Assembly: GCF_041380235.1 (NCBI RefSeq)
Contig: NZ_JBGIYY010000024.1
Coordinates: forward strand, 1-64,000
Direction: 5' to 3'
Origin: Glaciecola sp041380235
GTDB lineage: Bacteria; Pseudomonadota; Gammaproteobacteria; Enterobacterales; Alteromonadaceae
DNA: 64,000 nucleotides
Below are positions 35,943 to 45,786 of this stretch, in pieces. Within the stretch, counting starts at the first letter, position 1, and each line of letters begins with the position of its first letter. The notes under the pieces are model-generated. The model did not search any database and was not told the origin of the DNA. It saw only the letters and a program-made list of their open reading frames with translations. A program made the translations under genes and the position numbers.

Positions 35943-36537
35943 AGTCATCCTCATCATCAACTGGAGGCTCTTCTACAACTGATTTTCCGTGGCTTGAATT
36001 GTTGTTTGAGGCGTATGTAAAAATATAATCATTTTTAAACTCGATCCTCATGTTTGATATTTCATTTCGGTCGGACGTGAGTGATATTAATTCATCATTT
36101 AAATTTGCACCGCTATATGTGAAATTCATCGACCCTTTTAAAAAGCATGTTTGAGTTAAGAAGCCTTTTTTATGCAAATTGTCGGTTTCTAAAATTTGAA
36201 AGTCACTAATCGCTTTTAAATTTGTTTTAAGTCTAAAGACAGATTTCTCGTTAATCTTATCCTTTTTAACAACGACGTTGAGTTTACAGCCTCGTTCAGC
36301 GCTATATTCTAATAAATCCAAAAATGTAACGACCTTGGGCCCCCATTCTGGATTCAAAAAGTTCCAATTGCCCGAGCGATTGTCTAAAACATCAAAATCT
36401 GTGAGCCAAGCCGTAACCAACCAAATTTCTTCTGGCGCAACTATTAGGCCCGCAAACGTACTACTTAGTACCTCTCTAAGTTGGCGTTTTCCGAGAGGTG
36501 TCTTTGTTACGATATCGCGTGTTTTTGAAACAATCAT
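35929..36537 (-). CDS. dpdK: DpdK, phospholipase D-like (HKD) nuclease-type protein
   Basis: The 202-residue protein has a single PLD active-site motif. H122-x-K124 (NLHKKGFL) is followed by GSMNFTYSG (135-143) and a Glu near 149, fitting HxK-(x)-GSxN...E. One HKD per chain means it should act as a dimer, as bacterial Nuc/BfiI-type nucleases do. In the dpd system it is a restriction gene and the most likely DNA-cleaving subunit (inference). Its start overlaps the dpdJ stop by 4 bases, so it is coupled. Confidence 0.85.
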   Translation of the reverse strand: MIVSKTRDIVTKTPLGKRQLREVLSSTFAGLIVAPEEIWLVTAWLTDFDVLDNRSGNWNFLNPEWGPKVVTFLDLLEYSAERGCKLNVVVKKDKINEKSVFRLKTNLKAISDFQILETDNLHKKGFLTQTCFLKGSMNFTYSGANLNDELISLTSDRNEISNMRIEFKNDYIFTYASNNNSSHGKSVVEEPPVDDEDDYEFL

Positions 36538-39500
36538 TGAATAGTTTCCGCCATCTCTACAAAAATAGATATATAGTTTTCTTGTCGTTTGATTTTAGAA
36601 ACTCTCATATGAAAAAGTAAACCGTGGTAGTCGATGGTTTTAAGGTTTGTTTGGCAAAGAATTTGATTTATATCTGCAACTTTATCCATATGCAGACGAA
36701 GTTCAGCTTTTCCTTGAGTCGATGACGACAATATGGTGGAAATATCATCCAACCAAGATTCTGTATATTCAACATGCTCAACTTTATTAGAAACCATTTG
36801 ATAAATAATTTTACGTTCAAAGAGTTGTTTATTGGCCGCAAACCTATTATAAAACTGCAATGAAGAGTTTCTTACTATATTTCCACGAGGCCAAAGTTGA
36901 CCAATGACTAGGTTTTTATTTCTATTGATTTCAACAGGATCGTCAGAGTCTCTAGCTAGTATGTAGGCTATCGATACGAGCGGAACTTCGAATGCTACTC
37001 TTTTTTCTAACTCTTCCCATTCATCTAACCATTTCAAAGACTTAAGATCGTCGGCTTCTCGACTACCTGCTTTAAGAATTCTAGTGTGTAGAATACTGTT
37101 GAAACTATGAGTTTGTGTGATACCTAGTTGGGAAATAGATTCTCTTAAGGACTTCAGAGATTTTAGGCGTGAATTAAACTTGGCAGATTCTCTAAATTCT
37201 CTTACCTTAGCCTTTAAATCATAACTGCTTGATAGTTGTTTCAACAATTGGTGAATATCATAATTAACTTGCTCATATTCACTCATTTCAAAACAATGAG
37301 TCAGATGATTTAGAACATTCAATGGATCTGCGATGAAGATTTCCTCTAATCTGTCAATTATTCCTACACCGCCGGCCTCACTTTCCGTTAGCCAAATAGT
37401 TAACTCGTCGTTGTCCCATTTACTATCTACGTTTATATCACCTTCTGCGACGTCAGGTAAAAGGGTGTTAACCAAGCTTGATATTCCACCTGAGAGCGTC
37501 GATGAGAGAACCTCTGATGCCCAGGAATAGAAGGAATCACCTTTCATGTCAGAATAGAGAGGCTCAAGTAGATGTTTAATTTTTTCTAGGTTTTCAGTAA
37601 AACTTAAAAATTCATATATTTCTGTTTGGAGAGCTTGTTCTTCCGACGCGTCCTCATCAATTTGTTTGAGTTGAAATAATTCTACTGGAGCCTGCAAAAC
37701 TATCTCCATGCTCTCGTCACAATGAATATTCGACACTACTTCTTTTATCGATTGACGATTACTCTTTGCAATAAGAAGTATTGAACTCAAGATGCATTCA
37801 AATATCCAAGAACCGATAAATTCGTTCTTAAATAAAGGTGAATGTTTGAAGCCCCATTCTGTATAGGTAAGTCGAAGACTGTCAGCAACATTTTTATCTT
37901 GCAAGATAGTAAGAAGATTTTCCTTAGGAATATTAAAACCCCATTTAATACCATCTACATAAAGTATTGTTCCTATGCCAACATCTTTTCCATTATCCTT
38001 CCAAGAAAATTTAACTTTTGAACTAGCGCCAGTCTTAAAGTTTATAACGGCATTTGAGCCTTTAGTGTATCGAGTTAATTCAATCGGAGAGGTCTGGTCA
38101 TGCTTGAAAAAAGTAACGTCGCGAAGAATCCCATTCCATTCTGAACTGGTTGGAGTTTGATGAGTAACTCCGCTATTTATAGTTGCAAAGTCAGAAAACC
38201 AAAGTAAAAAGGCATTCGATGTTTCAGTTATTGAGGGGTTCAAAACCCGAGACGTTAGAATTTCAGAAGGTTTAAAAACTTCAATATAAGAACCGTTTTC
38301 ATCAAGAATTGATTTTAAGTGAAGACGATCTTCCCCAAATGCTTCAACTACCTCAAAATCAACAACAGTTTCGACGTCGGGAGCAATTTCGAAGTTGTTT
38401 GGAGCCAGCCAATCGCTTTCAAACCGATTGTTCAAAGCATATCTTTTCGAAATCCTTCCTGGAGCGTATTCTTTTAACCCCTGAAAGAAACCAAGACTTT
38501 CCCATTCTTCAGTTCGATTGTCCTGAGGACCTCTTAAGGTTCGAATTCCTAAGGTAGGTAGAACTAACTCACTAAATAATGTAGCAGGAAAGAATTCAGG
38601 AAAAGGTGACCCTTGCTTGCTTATTGAATTCCATTCCTGCCCATTTGAAGCCCAGTTGGTCGAAAGTTTCTGATGCAGGCTAGGAATAAAGTCCATCAAC
38701 AGTGATCTTGGCCCTTGCCAACATATTCGCTCAACCGTATCTAGACTGACTTTTAGTGATGAAGACAAGTAGTTTTTCAACTCTTTTATTGCACTCTCAC
38801 TTTCAATTAATTTGCTAACTTCATTCCTCAATTTTATAAAAAGCTGATTATCTTGCTTTCCTTCAGGATTTTTAAGACTCCACCAGATATTGCCTTTTCC
38901 AACCTTATTGCTCAACCAATCAAGTGTGGCCTGGCAAGCTTGCATTTTTTGAATGTGACTGTTCTTTATAGGTAACTTGCTAGGTTTTATCTCTGGATCT
39001 ATAAGGCTTTCATAGCGCTGAAATGCAACCCTGTCTCTACCGTAGTCAGATAAAACAGTAACCATCCAAGGGCGCATACCTCTTGACCTTCCTGCTCTTC
39101 CTTTTCTTTGAACATAGGAAGCCATTCCACGGGGGGCTTTATGTTGTATCACTGCACCAACACTTGCATCGTTAAAACCAACTTCTAGCGAGGCAGTAGC
39201 AATTATAACATTGGCGTTAGTATCGACCCCGGTATCCTGACTCGATGTTCTCGACACGATAGCTCTGTCATGTTCATCCATTCTGTGCCCAATAGATTCA
39301 GCTGACGACCAGTCTTGCCCTAGCTGACGAAGAATGTTTTTTTGTTGGCTGAATTCGGGATGAGAACTACTCCTTAGAAATGCGAGTGGTGGTTTGCTTG
39401 GGCTAAGATTACCAAATCCGTGATCCCATCCTTCCGCATCGGCGATCATCTCGAAGAGCCTATTATTTACGTCTAGATCGTCGGTAAATACGAAAGACTT

Positions 39501-40937
39501 TGTTCCGTAAGTTCCCTCAGAAACTACATTGTTTTCATTATCCAACATCCTTCTTAATAGCATTATTGCTTGTATTGAAGTTGACAACAAAGCAGTTTGC
39601 GAGACTGGATCACCCCTCAGTGCAAGCATATATTCTGCACCTTCTTCTATCATTTCGGAGGGGGTCGGTTCAATTTGCTCTACTAAATTTTCATGAATAC
39701 CAACAAAAGATGCGAAGAATTTCGATGCATTGCTAAGTGTGGCCGACAAGCCAACAAAGTGTGGTCGTGCATTCGTTTTTTGCACCCACCGCCTTAATAG
39801 GTAAGCAGTTTGTGCGCCGGTGGACCCCTCATATGTATGGACTTCGTCTAGCAGCACTAGAGGAATTGATTGGCCATACCGAGCACCGAAAAGATGATTG
39901 TAGTTAGAATTACCAAGGTGTTGGTTCAACATCTCTGTTGTAGTGAATAAGATATCAGGCGGTGTTGACTGTCTAGTAATTGAAAGTTCTGTAGGATCAA
40001 TGCTGCGATTACATCGTTTGCAATCAAGGGTCTCTTCCTTTCTTTCGTAATTCTCTTTTCGCCATACGAGTTGACCACCGCATTTACAATTTAGAATGTC
40101 ATAAATCGCACCACCTTTAGCCATCTCATTCTTCAAATAGTCCGCATTAAAAGTATCGCCAAACAACGTTCCAATTCGAATTTTTCGTGAGCCATTATTT
40201 TGCAAAAAGTTGTCAAGCTTTCTCACTTGTTGATATGTTTCTCTAAATTGATCCTTTAACAGTTCTTTTCGCGGGTAAATAGCTAATATTCTCACTCTGC
40301 AAGAAGAGTCTGATATCAAATTTTCCGCAAGGTTCGAGATTGCGGGCATATAAAACGAAAGAGTTTTACCGCTACCAGTACCAGAACAGACGATCGTTCC
40401 AGAGGACATATTGCGAGTCTTATTTAATAAGGCACTCAATATTCTTTCTGTTGCTCTGACCTGGAATCCTGATAACTTAAACTCCTTATTATCACCCAAA
40501 ATTTGGTGTAACGTTTCTTTTTGACTATCGCCTAATTGAACTCTTTGGCTTATCTCATTTATAACAAAATGAGATTCAAGCTCTCTTTTTGGATAAAATC
40601 TAGGGCGTCGAACAAATCTAAAGTCAGAAACAAGAGTCTTTGTGTTTTGAATTTTTTGTTTATGAAACCATTGACGAAGCTTCTTACTTAGATTTACCGT
40701 TTCTGCCATGCGACTACGATAAAAGGTCTCTCCAATAGTAGATGGAACAGGTACAATCAAGGCTCGCTTTCGTAACTCATGAAATAAAGCGACAGAAGCA
40801 TTTGAAGACACATTATTAAATAGGTTTATTAATTCAGATTCGGTGTGCTGAACGTTTGTATCGCCCCATGCAAGGAGTTTATATTCCTTCTCCTCAATTG
40901 CATCTAAGCATTTTTGTATTTCTTGTTTATCTATCAT
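36534..40937 (-). CDS. dpdJ: DpdJ, large DEAD/DEAH-box superfamily 2 helicase
   Basis: The 1467-residue protein has an N-terminal SF2 helicase core. Walker A SGTGSGKT is at about 185-192 and DEVH at about 364-367. Motif VI is in MASYVQRKGRAGRSRGMRPW. Between motifs Ia and II lie two Cys pairs (CKCGG near 284 and CKRC near 306), which could bind zinc. The long C-terminal half (about 700-1467) has no motif I know. The architecture resembles DISARM DrmA-type and Lhr-like helicases, but the neighbourhood makes it DpdJ. It is separated from dpdI by 16 bases and overlaps dpdK by 4. Confidence 0.88.
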   Translation of the reverse strand: MIDKQEIQKCLDAIEEKEYKLLAWGDTNVQHTESELINLFNNVSSNASVALFHELRKRALIVPVPSTIGETFYRSRMAETVNLSKKLRQWFHKQKIQNTKTLVSDFRFVRRPRFYPKRELESHFVINEISQRVQLGDSQKETLHQILGDNKEFKLSGFQVRATERILSALLNKTRNMSSGTIVCSGTGSGKTLSFYMPAISNLAENLISDSSCRVRILAIYPRKELLKDQFRETYQQVRKLDNFLQNNGSRKIRIGTLFGDTFNADYLKNEMAKGGAIYDILNCKCGGQLVWRKENYERKEETLDCKRCNRSIDPTELSITRQSTPPDILFTTTEMLNQHLGNSNYNHLFGARYGQSIPLVLLDEVHTYEGSTGAQTAYLLRRWVQKTNARPHFVGLSATLSNASKFFASFVGIHENLVEQIEPTPSEMIEEGAEYMLALRGDPVSQTALLSTSIQAIMLLRRMLDNENNVVSEGTYGTKSFVFTDDLDVNNRLFEMIADAEGWDHGFGNLSPSKPPLAFLRSSSHPEFSQQKNILRQLGQDWSSAESIGHRMDEHDRAIVSRTSSQDTGVDTNANVIIATASLEVGFNDASVGAVIQHKAPRGMASYVQRKGRAGRSRGMRPWMVTVLSDYGRDRVAFQRYESLIDPEIKPSKLPIKNSHIQKMQACQATLDWLSNKVGKGNIWWSLKNPEGKQDNQLFIKLRNEVSKLIESESAIKELKNYLSSSLKVSLDTVERICWQGPRSLLMDFIPSLHQKLSTNWASNGQEWNSISKQGSPFPEFFPATLFSELVLPTLGIRTLRGPQDNRTEEWESLGFFQGLKEYAPGRISKRYALNNRFESDWLAPNNFEIAPDVETVVDFEVVEAFGEDRLHLKSILDENGSYIEVFKPSEILTSRVLNPSITETSNAFLLWFSDFATINSGVTHQTPTSSEWNGILRDVTFFKHDQTSPIELTRYTKGSNAVINFKTGASSKVKFSWKDNGKDVGIGTILYVDGIKWGFNIPKENLLTILQDKNVADSLRLTYTEWGFKHSPLFKNEFIGSWIFECILSSILLIAKSNRQSIKEVVSNIHCDESMEIVLQAPVELFQLKQIDEDASEEQALQTEIYEFLSFTENLEKIKHLLEPLYSDMKGDSFYSWASEVLSSTLSGGISSLVNTLLPDVAEGDINVDSKWDNDELTIWLTESEAGGVGIIDRLEEIFIADPLNVLNHLTHCFEMSEYEQVNYDIHQLLKQLSSSYDLKAKVREFRESAKFNSRLKSLKSLRESISQLGITQTHSFNSILHTRILKAGSREADDLKSLKWLDEWEELEKRVAFEVPLVSIAYILARDSDDPVEINRNKNLVIGQLWPRGNIVRNSSLQFYNRFAANKQLFERKIIYQMVSNKVEHVEYTESWLDDISTILSSSTQGKAELRLHMDKVADINQILCQTNLKTIDYHGLLFHMRVSKIKRQENYISIFVEMAETIQ

Positions 40938-40953
40938 GTTTGAAAAAGCGCTC

Positions 40954-41754
40954 CTATTTGCGCTCTATCTTAAAGTTTTTTAAGTAGTTGTGTTCAGTCA
41001 TCCACTTCAAAACCTCTGGAGTTAGATGCTCAAGCGTTGCAGTTTCGTACCTGCTATCTACAGATTTAAAAAATCTTTCTACCTCTTTTGGAAAGTCAGA
41101 AAGATCAAAATTGGCCTTAATATCAGCTAATTCATTCGCCAGGCGCTGAATATCTTGAGCCAGTTCTTGGGTTTTCTCCCGCTCTTTAAGCTTATTTTTA
41201 AATGAGGAGGACTTAGAGTGAAACTCGTTGTAATTTACTAATTGACTAGGGTTGTATTTTTGTTTTTCTAAAAATTCATCTTCTATTTTAATTTCTGCAT
41301 CTATTATTGCTAACCACTTGTTCCAGTGTTCGCTGTTGTTGTCTGAAAGAGTACTAATTAGTGAACTTAACATATCTCTCGCATCAGTATATGACTCTTG
41401 CTGCTGAACTTTATACTCAAGTGCTTCCCAGTCTTTACGAAACGTTTCGAATTTAGAAATAACTAACTCTAATTTTGATGAAAGCTCTTCTTTAAACGAT
41501 AACATTCCGACATAAGCATTGTAGTCACTATTATTGTCGAAAATCTCGCTGTGTGACGGTGAGTTTTCGTATCGGCGATTTATAAAGCTAATAGCATTTA
41601 AAAATTGCAACTGTGAACTTAAAGTTGAGGATAACTTTTTTAGTTCTCGAACAATGATGTTAGTGCTTTCGATAATTATCTCATGTTTTTGATCGTCTCT
41701 AATTCTATTTAGTTGTCTTTTGAAGTTGCTGACCTGAACTGAAAGGTTACTCAT
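40954..41754 (-). CDS. dpdI: DpdI, coiled-coil protein of the dpd system
   Basis: The 266-residue, highly charged and almost entirely helical protein has heptad-like stretches (for example around residues 15-50 and 185-225). No catalytic motif is visible. The call rests on position between dpdH and dpdJ and on typical size. dpdI is one of the genes needed for restriction in Salmonella. Its ATG overlaps the dpdH stop by 4 bases (ATGA), so the product is probably made in step with DpdH and may be its partner (inference). Confidence 0.78.
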   Translation of the reverse strand: MSNLSVQVSNFKRQLNRIRDDQKHEIIIESTNIIVRELKKLSSTLSSQLQFLNAISFINRRYENSPSHSEIFDNNSDYNAYVGMLSFKEELSSKLELVISKFETFRKDWEALEYKVQQQESYTDARDMLSSLISTLSDNNSEHWNKWLAIIDAEIKIEDEFLEKQKYNPSQLVNYNEFHSKSSSFKNKLKEREKTQELAQDIQRLANELADIKANFDLSDFPKEVERFFKSVDSRYETATLEHLTPEVLKWMTEHNYLKNFKIERK

Positions 41755-44700
41755 GACTCCTCACCTTTGAACTTTTTAAGTTCGCTGAATGCATGTTCGA
41801 TTTTTATATTGCTTTGTAGGACAGCGGTATTTAACTCTTCTATGTGCTGCTCATCAATCGAACTTAATCGTTGTTTTATAGTTGGACTTATCGCCTTTAT
41901 AAAATCTGACCACTGGGTAAGCACATTGTAAATATTGTCAATCATTGAACCATCGATATTAGACAATACCTCCATTTCCCTCCTGTCTTCACTTGTTGAT
42001 TGCAATTGTATAATGTCTTTCAACTGTGCCCATTTTAGATTCTCTTTTAGCTTGGTGATATGCTGCTTCGTCGTTTTGAAAGTAAGCAAATTCTGAGGAT
42101 ACAAACCTAGTTTTTCAGACACCTTATATGAGTCTAAGATATCATCGAGAATACCATTTAGTTCTTCTATACTTTCTGTTTCGCTTAAGTATTCCTTGAT
42201 TGTTGAAAGAATAGGCTTCAGTTCTTTCATCGCAGTATCTTTTAGTCTTCGAAGATTACTCGGTAGTAGATTGTTTTCTTTTTTCTTCGCTTGTTTTAAG
42301 GCAATGTCAAAGTTATCTCGATCTATTGCAACGTTACTTATGGACAGAAGATCTTTCCACACACTTTGGTTTGCATTCCACTCTTCAAGTAGTGCAGTTC
42401 TATATTCTCTGAAGCTTTCATTCAAGGGTTCTCCGCTTGCGGTTTCAATGTGAACACTTTTCATTAAAAAAGTATCGAGAATATCCTTTTTAACTTTTAA
42501 GCCAAGCCCTTCCTGCAAGGCGGTATGTTTTGCAACTGCTTCTACTAAATAATTTTTTTGTACAGTTTTGACGATTTTTCTTATTTGGGATGAAACCCAA
42601 TTGGATTCAAAGTTTTTATAATATGTATAATCTTCAAATCCTTGTTGGTACTTCCATCCACTCTTCTGGTCATCTACTGAGTTATTAAGTCTATATCTAA
42701 GGATTGATAGAGCAGTTCGTTGTAACATTGCGGAATTCTCGTTTCCGCCAAAAAAAGCATCTTCGGTACAAAATTCAATAATGTTTGTTTTTTCGTTTGT
42801 ATTCGAACCGGGAATATAAATTAAGTATCGCGAGCCAGATTTAAGCGTAGATTCGAATACATCGTTTTTAGTATTACCTTTTCCAAAAATTTTGCTGTTC
42901 TTAAATCCAAACCAATCAGTCGGTGAATGCTCTTTTATCATTTCATACAACTGTGTCCTGAAGTGATTTGCATATTTTTGCGACAATTTTGTTTCGTTAT
43001 TAAACCAAGCAGATAATTCAGCTTCTAAGTCGTCTTGTTTATTTTCAAATGGTGTTGGCGTATTACCCTTTCTTTTAGGTGAATCAGGTTTAGGGTTAGG
43101 TTCAATATTTATATTTGTTCCAAAGCGTTCTGCGAAGTCTTCTAAGTTAAAGGCTTGTGCAATTTCTTTAGGAGTTGAAGAGGAAAGTTCGCCCACAGAC
43201 CTCACATCAGACCAAATCATAGCAAGCTTTGTTGCTTGTTCCGGAGAATTTAATGCAAGTTGATTTATACCATCGATTAAGGAAGGCCGTCTTTCCTTTA
43301 ACTCTACATTTAAGGGAAATTTACCATTTAGAAAGTCTTCTCGATGATCCCTTAATATATTAAGTAAAATGTCATTTAGTATATCCCTAGGATTAAACAC
43401 TATTTCATTTGTATTATCTCGACAGTACCAAGATGAAAGCCTGATTATTGATTGTCTGTTGTATGGAAATAGCGGAATACCAATAGAAGATTGACCAAAG
43501 GCTTCAAGTTGATTCGCTTCTACTTCATCAAGCTGGGTATTCCAAATGGCTACAGTGTCTGATTGCAAATTGTCTTGCACTATATTTTTTAATTCAGCAT
43601 TCCCATGCCTTGCTGCGTTTAAATATCTACTGCAGAAGTCTACAATTCTGTTTTGTATACTTTCTTGAGTACCATTATTATTACGTATCTGCCACTCAAA
43701 TCTTGCCCGTGTTCTGATAGTTGCTTGACGCTTGGTGTAACCAGAGTAACCGCTTGTGACAGCAAGTACAGACTTCAGAGTACATAGTTCATCTTGTGCC
43801 TCTTCAAGTAAGCAGTCTATTAATACATCTTCAATCGCTGATACAGCAGCAAGGTCTTCGACTAAGATTACTAGAGTTCTACCCAAAGATTTTAAATGCC
43901 TTCTAATTTCCTTGAAAAGGTCTTGAAAATTACCATTGTTAAACTGAAACAATTGTTGGAAAGTTGTTTGCGTTGCTTTGATAATTCCATCATTTATTAC
44001 TTGGAGCGCTTTAATTCTCTTATCTGCGACAGTGTCCAATTGAAGCGATTTAATGGCTTTTCTACTAGTGATAGATAGGTCGTCAATACTAAAGCTATTG
44101 ATGATTTTTTCGAATTCTGCGATAGATAGTTCAAACTCCTTAGACTCTAACTCTTTTTCAGAAACTCCTTTTATCCACCTAGTAGCAATTTTATAAACAT
44201 AGCTTTCGGGATGTATTAAGTGCCTTTTAAATTCTACGTCGTCTACCAGTAAAGGAAGCATACCCGCAATGCTTGCTCTTTCCCTCAGCTTATTTAATTG
44301 TTCCGGGTCCCCATCTCTTCCAATACTGCGCATAGTATTTTTTGATTCTTCACCTATTTCTTCTATGCGATGTTTTAAGAAAGTAACAAAAAGGTCTGCT
44401 ACTTCTTTGGCTACTAGGCTGCTTCCTACCTCGTCAATTTTTTTTCTTGCACTTTCAAAAACATCGCCTTCTAAGCCTTTTAGGAGAAGATGAAGGGTTT
44501 GCCGAAGACTAGCGTTTTTCGGTATTCGGACAATCTGCCATTTTTGTTCTTTTACGATTTCTTGTGTTTTTAATTTCGCATGTAACCATCTGACTAAATG
44601 AGATTTACCTAAGCCCGCATCAGCAACAATTGGAATCGGGCGGTCAATTTGCAAAAAGTGTTTCAGTAAATCGTTTTCTGAAGCGATTTCATCATCAGTA

Positions 44701-44831
44701 CTTGGGCTAAACTTCACTAACTGCATTGGCTCATGAACTGCAAGTAAAGTCTCTTCAGATAACTCTTCTGCTTCTGTTTTTATGCAGGCTAATACGTTGT
44801 CTTTTTTAGGCCAGTAATACTCTAGTCCCAT
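41751..44831 (-). CDS. dpdH: DpdH, large P-loop ATPase
   Basis: The 1026-residue protein has a Walker A ADAGLGKSH at about 70-78. A Walker B-like LVILVEDLAAVS lies further on (about residue 315), suggesting a STAND/AAA-type ATPase that senses or moves DNA. A proline-rich break (PNPKPDSPKRKGNTPTPFE, about 585-605) separates an N-terminal ATPase half from a C-terminal helical half. No nuclease motif is seen. Position between dpdG and dpdI, and size, match DpdH. It shares its start base with the last base of the dpdG stop. Confidence 0.85.
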   Translation of the reverse strand: MGLEYYWPKKDNVLACIKTEAEELSEETLLAVHEPMQLVKFSPSTDDEIASENDLLKHFLQIDRPIPIVADAGLGKSHLVRWLHAKLKTQEIVKEQKWQIVRIPKNASLRQTLHLLLKGLEGDVFESARKKIDEVGSSLVAKEVADLFVTFLKHRIEEIGEESKNTMRSIGRDGDPEQLNKLRERASIAGMLPLLVDDVEFKRHLIHPESYVYKIATRWIKGVSEKELESKEFELSIAEFEKIINSFSIDDLSITSRKAIKSLQLDTVADKRIKALQVINDGIIKATQTTFQQLFQFNNGNFQDLFKEIRRHLKSLGRTLVILVEDLAAVSAIEDVLIDCLLEEAQDELCTLKSVLAVTSGYSGYTKRQATIRTRARFEWQIRNNNGTQESIQNRIVDFCSRYLNAARHGNAELKNIVQDNLQSDTVAIWNTQLDEVEANQLEAFGQSSIGIPLFPYNRQSIIRLSSWYCRDNTNEIVFNPRDILNDILLNILRDHREDFLNGKFPLNVELKERRPSLIDGINQLALNSPEQATKLAMIWSDVRSVGELSSSTPKEIAQAFNLEDFAERFGTNINIEPNPKPDSPKRKGNTPTPFENKQDDLEAELSAWFNNETKLSQKYANHFRTQLYEMIKEHSPTDWFGFKNSKIFGKGNTKNDVFESTLKSGSRYLIYIPGSNTNEKTNIIEFCTEDAFFGGNENSAMLQRTALSILRYRLNNSVDDQKSGWKYQQGFEDYTYYKNFESNWVSSQIRKIVKTVQKNYLVEAVAKHTALQEGLGLKVKKDILDTFLMKSVHIETASGEPLNESFREYRTALLEEWNANQSVWKDLLSISNVAIDRDNFDIALKQAKKKENNLLPSNLRRLKDTAMKELKPILSTIKEYLSETESIEELNGILDDILDSYKVSEKLGLYPQNLLTFKTTKQHITKLKENLKWAQLKDIIQLQSTSEDRREMEVLSNIDGSMIDNIYNVLTQWSDFIKAISPTIKQRLSSIDEQHIEELNTAVLQSNIKIEHAFSELKKFKGEES

Positions 44832-45784
44832 TACATATCTCCCAATTTAATGTGACTTATCGGCTCTACTGTATTCCCTGGTAAAACCATATCCATTGCT
44901 GATTCGGAGTCAGATTTATTATCTAGTTTTATCGTTCTATCTACTTTTAGTCTATGAAGCGCAATTGAAAGGCTTGCTGAAATTTGGTGACTTTGTTGTT
45001 TAGTCCATTCACTTTGTTTTTTTTCTATTAGTTTTTCTACGGTTATTCTATATTCGCCACCATCAACTACAGGTATTTCTTCACTTAACGCGATCAAGAA
45101 TTCATTTATTGAAAGCCAATCTCTTGCGGTCTCTTTCGAAAGCACTTTCTGAATAAATGGCTTTAAAAGACGCGTTGGGTCAACAGTGAAATGAGATTTA
45201 TCAAGCCTTTCAAAAAAACCCAAAAATAATCCATAACCGGTCAATACTGGACTGTCTGAGTTGTTTATACTTAAACGAGTTTGATTTTCTGAAACGCTTG
45301 GAAAATATTTTGAAGCGATACTACTTATATCTGTTGATTTAAAGGGTTTATTTCCAACAAGCGTATATTGACCGAGCGATAGAAAGAGCGCCATTGAACG
45401 AATAAGAGGTTCGATACCATTGCCATCAATAACATCCACTTTTTTATCAAATATACATTCACATAATCGAGTAGGTAGATTTAGCTCTGAAGCATTAGTA
45501 TCCTTGGCTCGAATTTTGTCGTTACTTCGTTCCCATAACCCTAAATCTGACCAAAAATTCAAAGATTCTCTGAGTTTTTTGTATGGATTCTCCATAAATT
45601 TAAAGTCACCATTGTCTTCTTTTGTTTCAGCTCTAAATAGATAATCGGGTCTATACTTATCAAGTATATCTTCAAAAGTTAGATATTCAGGCACCCCTTT
45701 TTTTATTCTTCTGATTAATAAACGGTCAATAAAAATAAGTGAAGCAATATGGCTTCCGGGATTGGCGTTGTTGATAACCGACAT
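44831..45784 (-). CDS. dpdG: DpdG
   Basis: The 317-residue protein has no recognisable motif. It is assigned by its place between the RecQ-like dpdF and the ATPase dpdH and by size. The sequence has helical repeats and an FxFLGFFERLDKSHFTVDPTRLLKPF-like winged-helix-like stretch (about 195-225), and it ends in a short tail. In Salmonella dpdG contributes to restriction. It starts 2 bases after the dpdF stop and its own stop touches dpdH, so the block is tightly coupled. Confidence 0.78.
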   Translation of the reverse strand: MSVINNANPGSHIASLIFIDRLLIRRIKKGVPEYLTFEDILDKYRPDYLFRAETKEDNGDFKFMENPYKKLRESLNFWSDLGLWERSNDKIRAKDTNASELNLPTRLCECIFDKKVDVIDGNGIEPLIRSMALFLSLGQYTLVGNKPFKSTDISSIASKYFPSVSENQTRLSINNSDSPVLTGYGLFLGFFERLDKSHFTVDPTRLLKPFIQKVLSKETARDWLSINEFLIALSEEIPVVDGGEYRITVEKLIEKKQSEWTKQQSHQISASLSIALHRLKVDRTIKLDNKSDSESAMDMVLPGNTVEPISHIKLGDM

Positions 45785-45786
45785 CG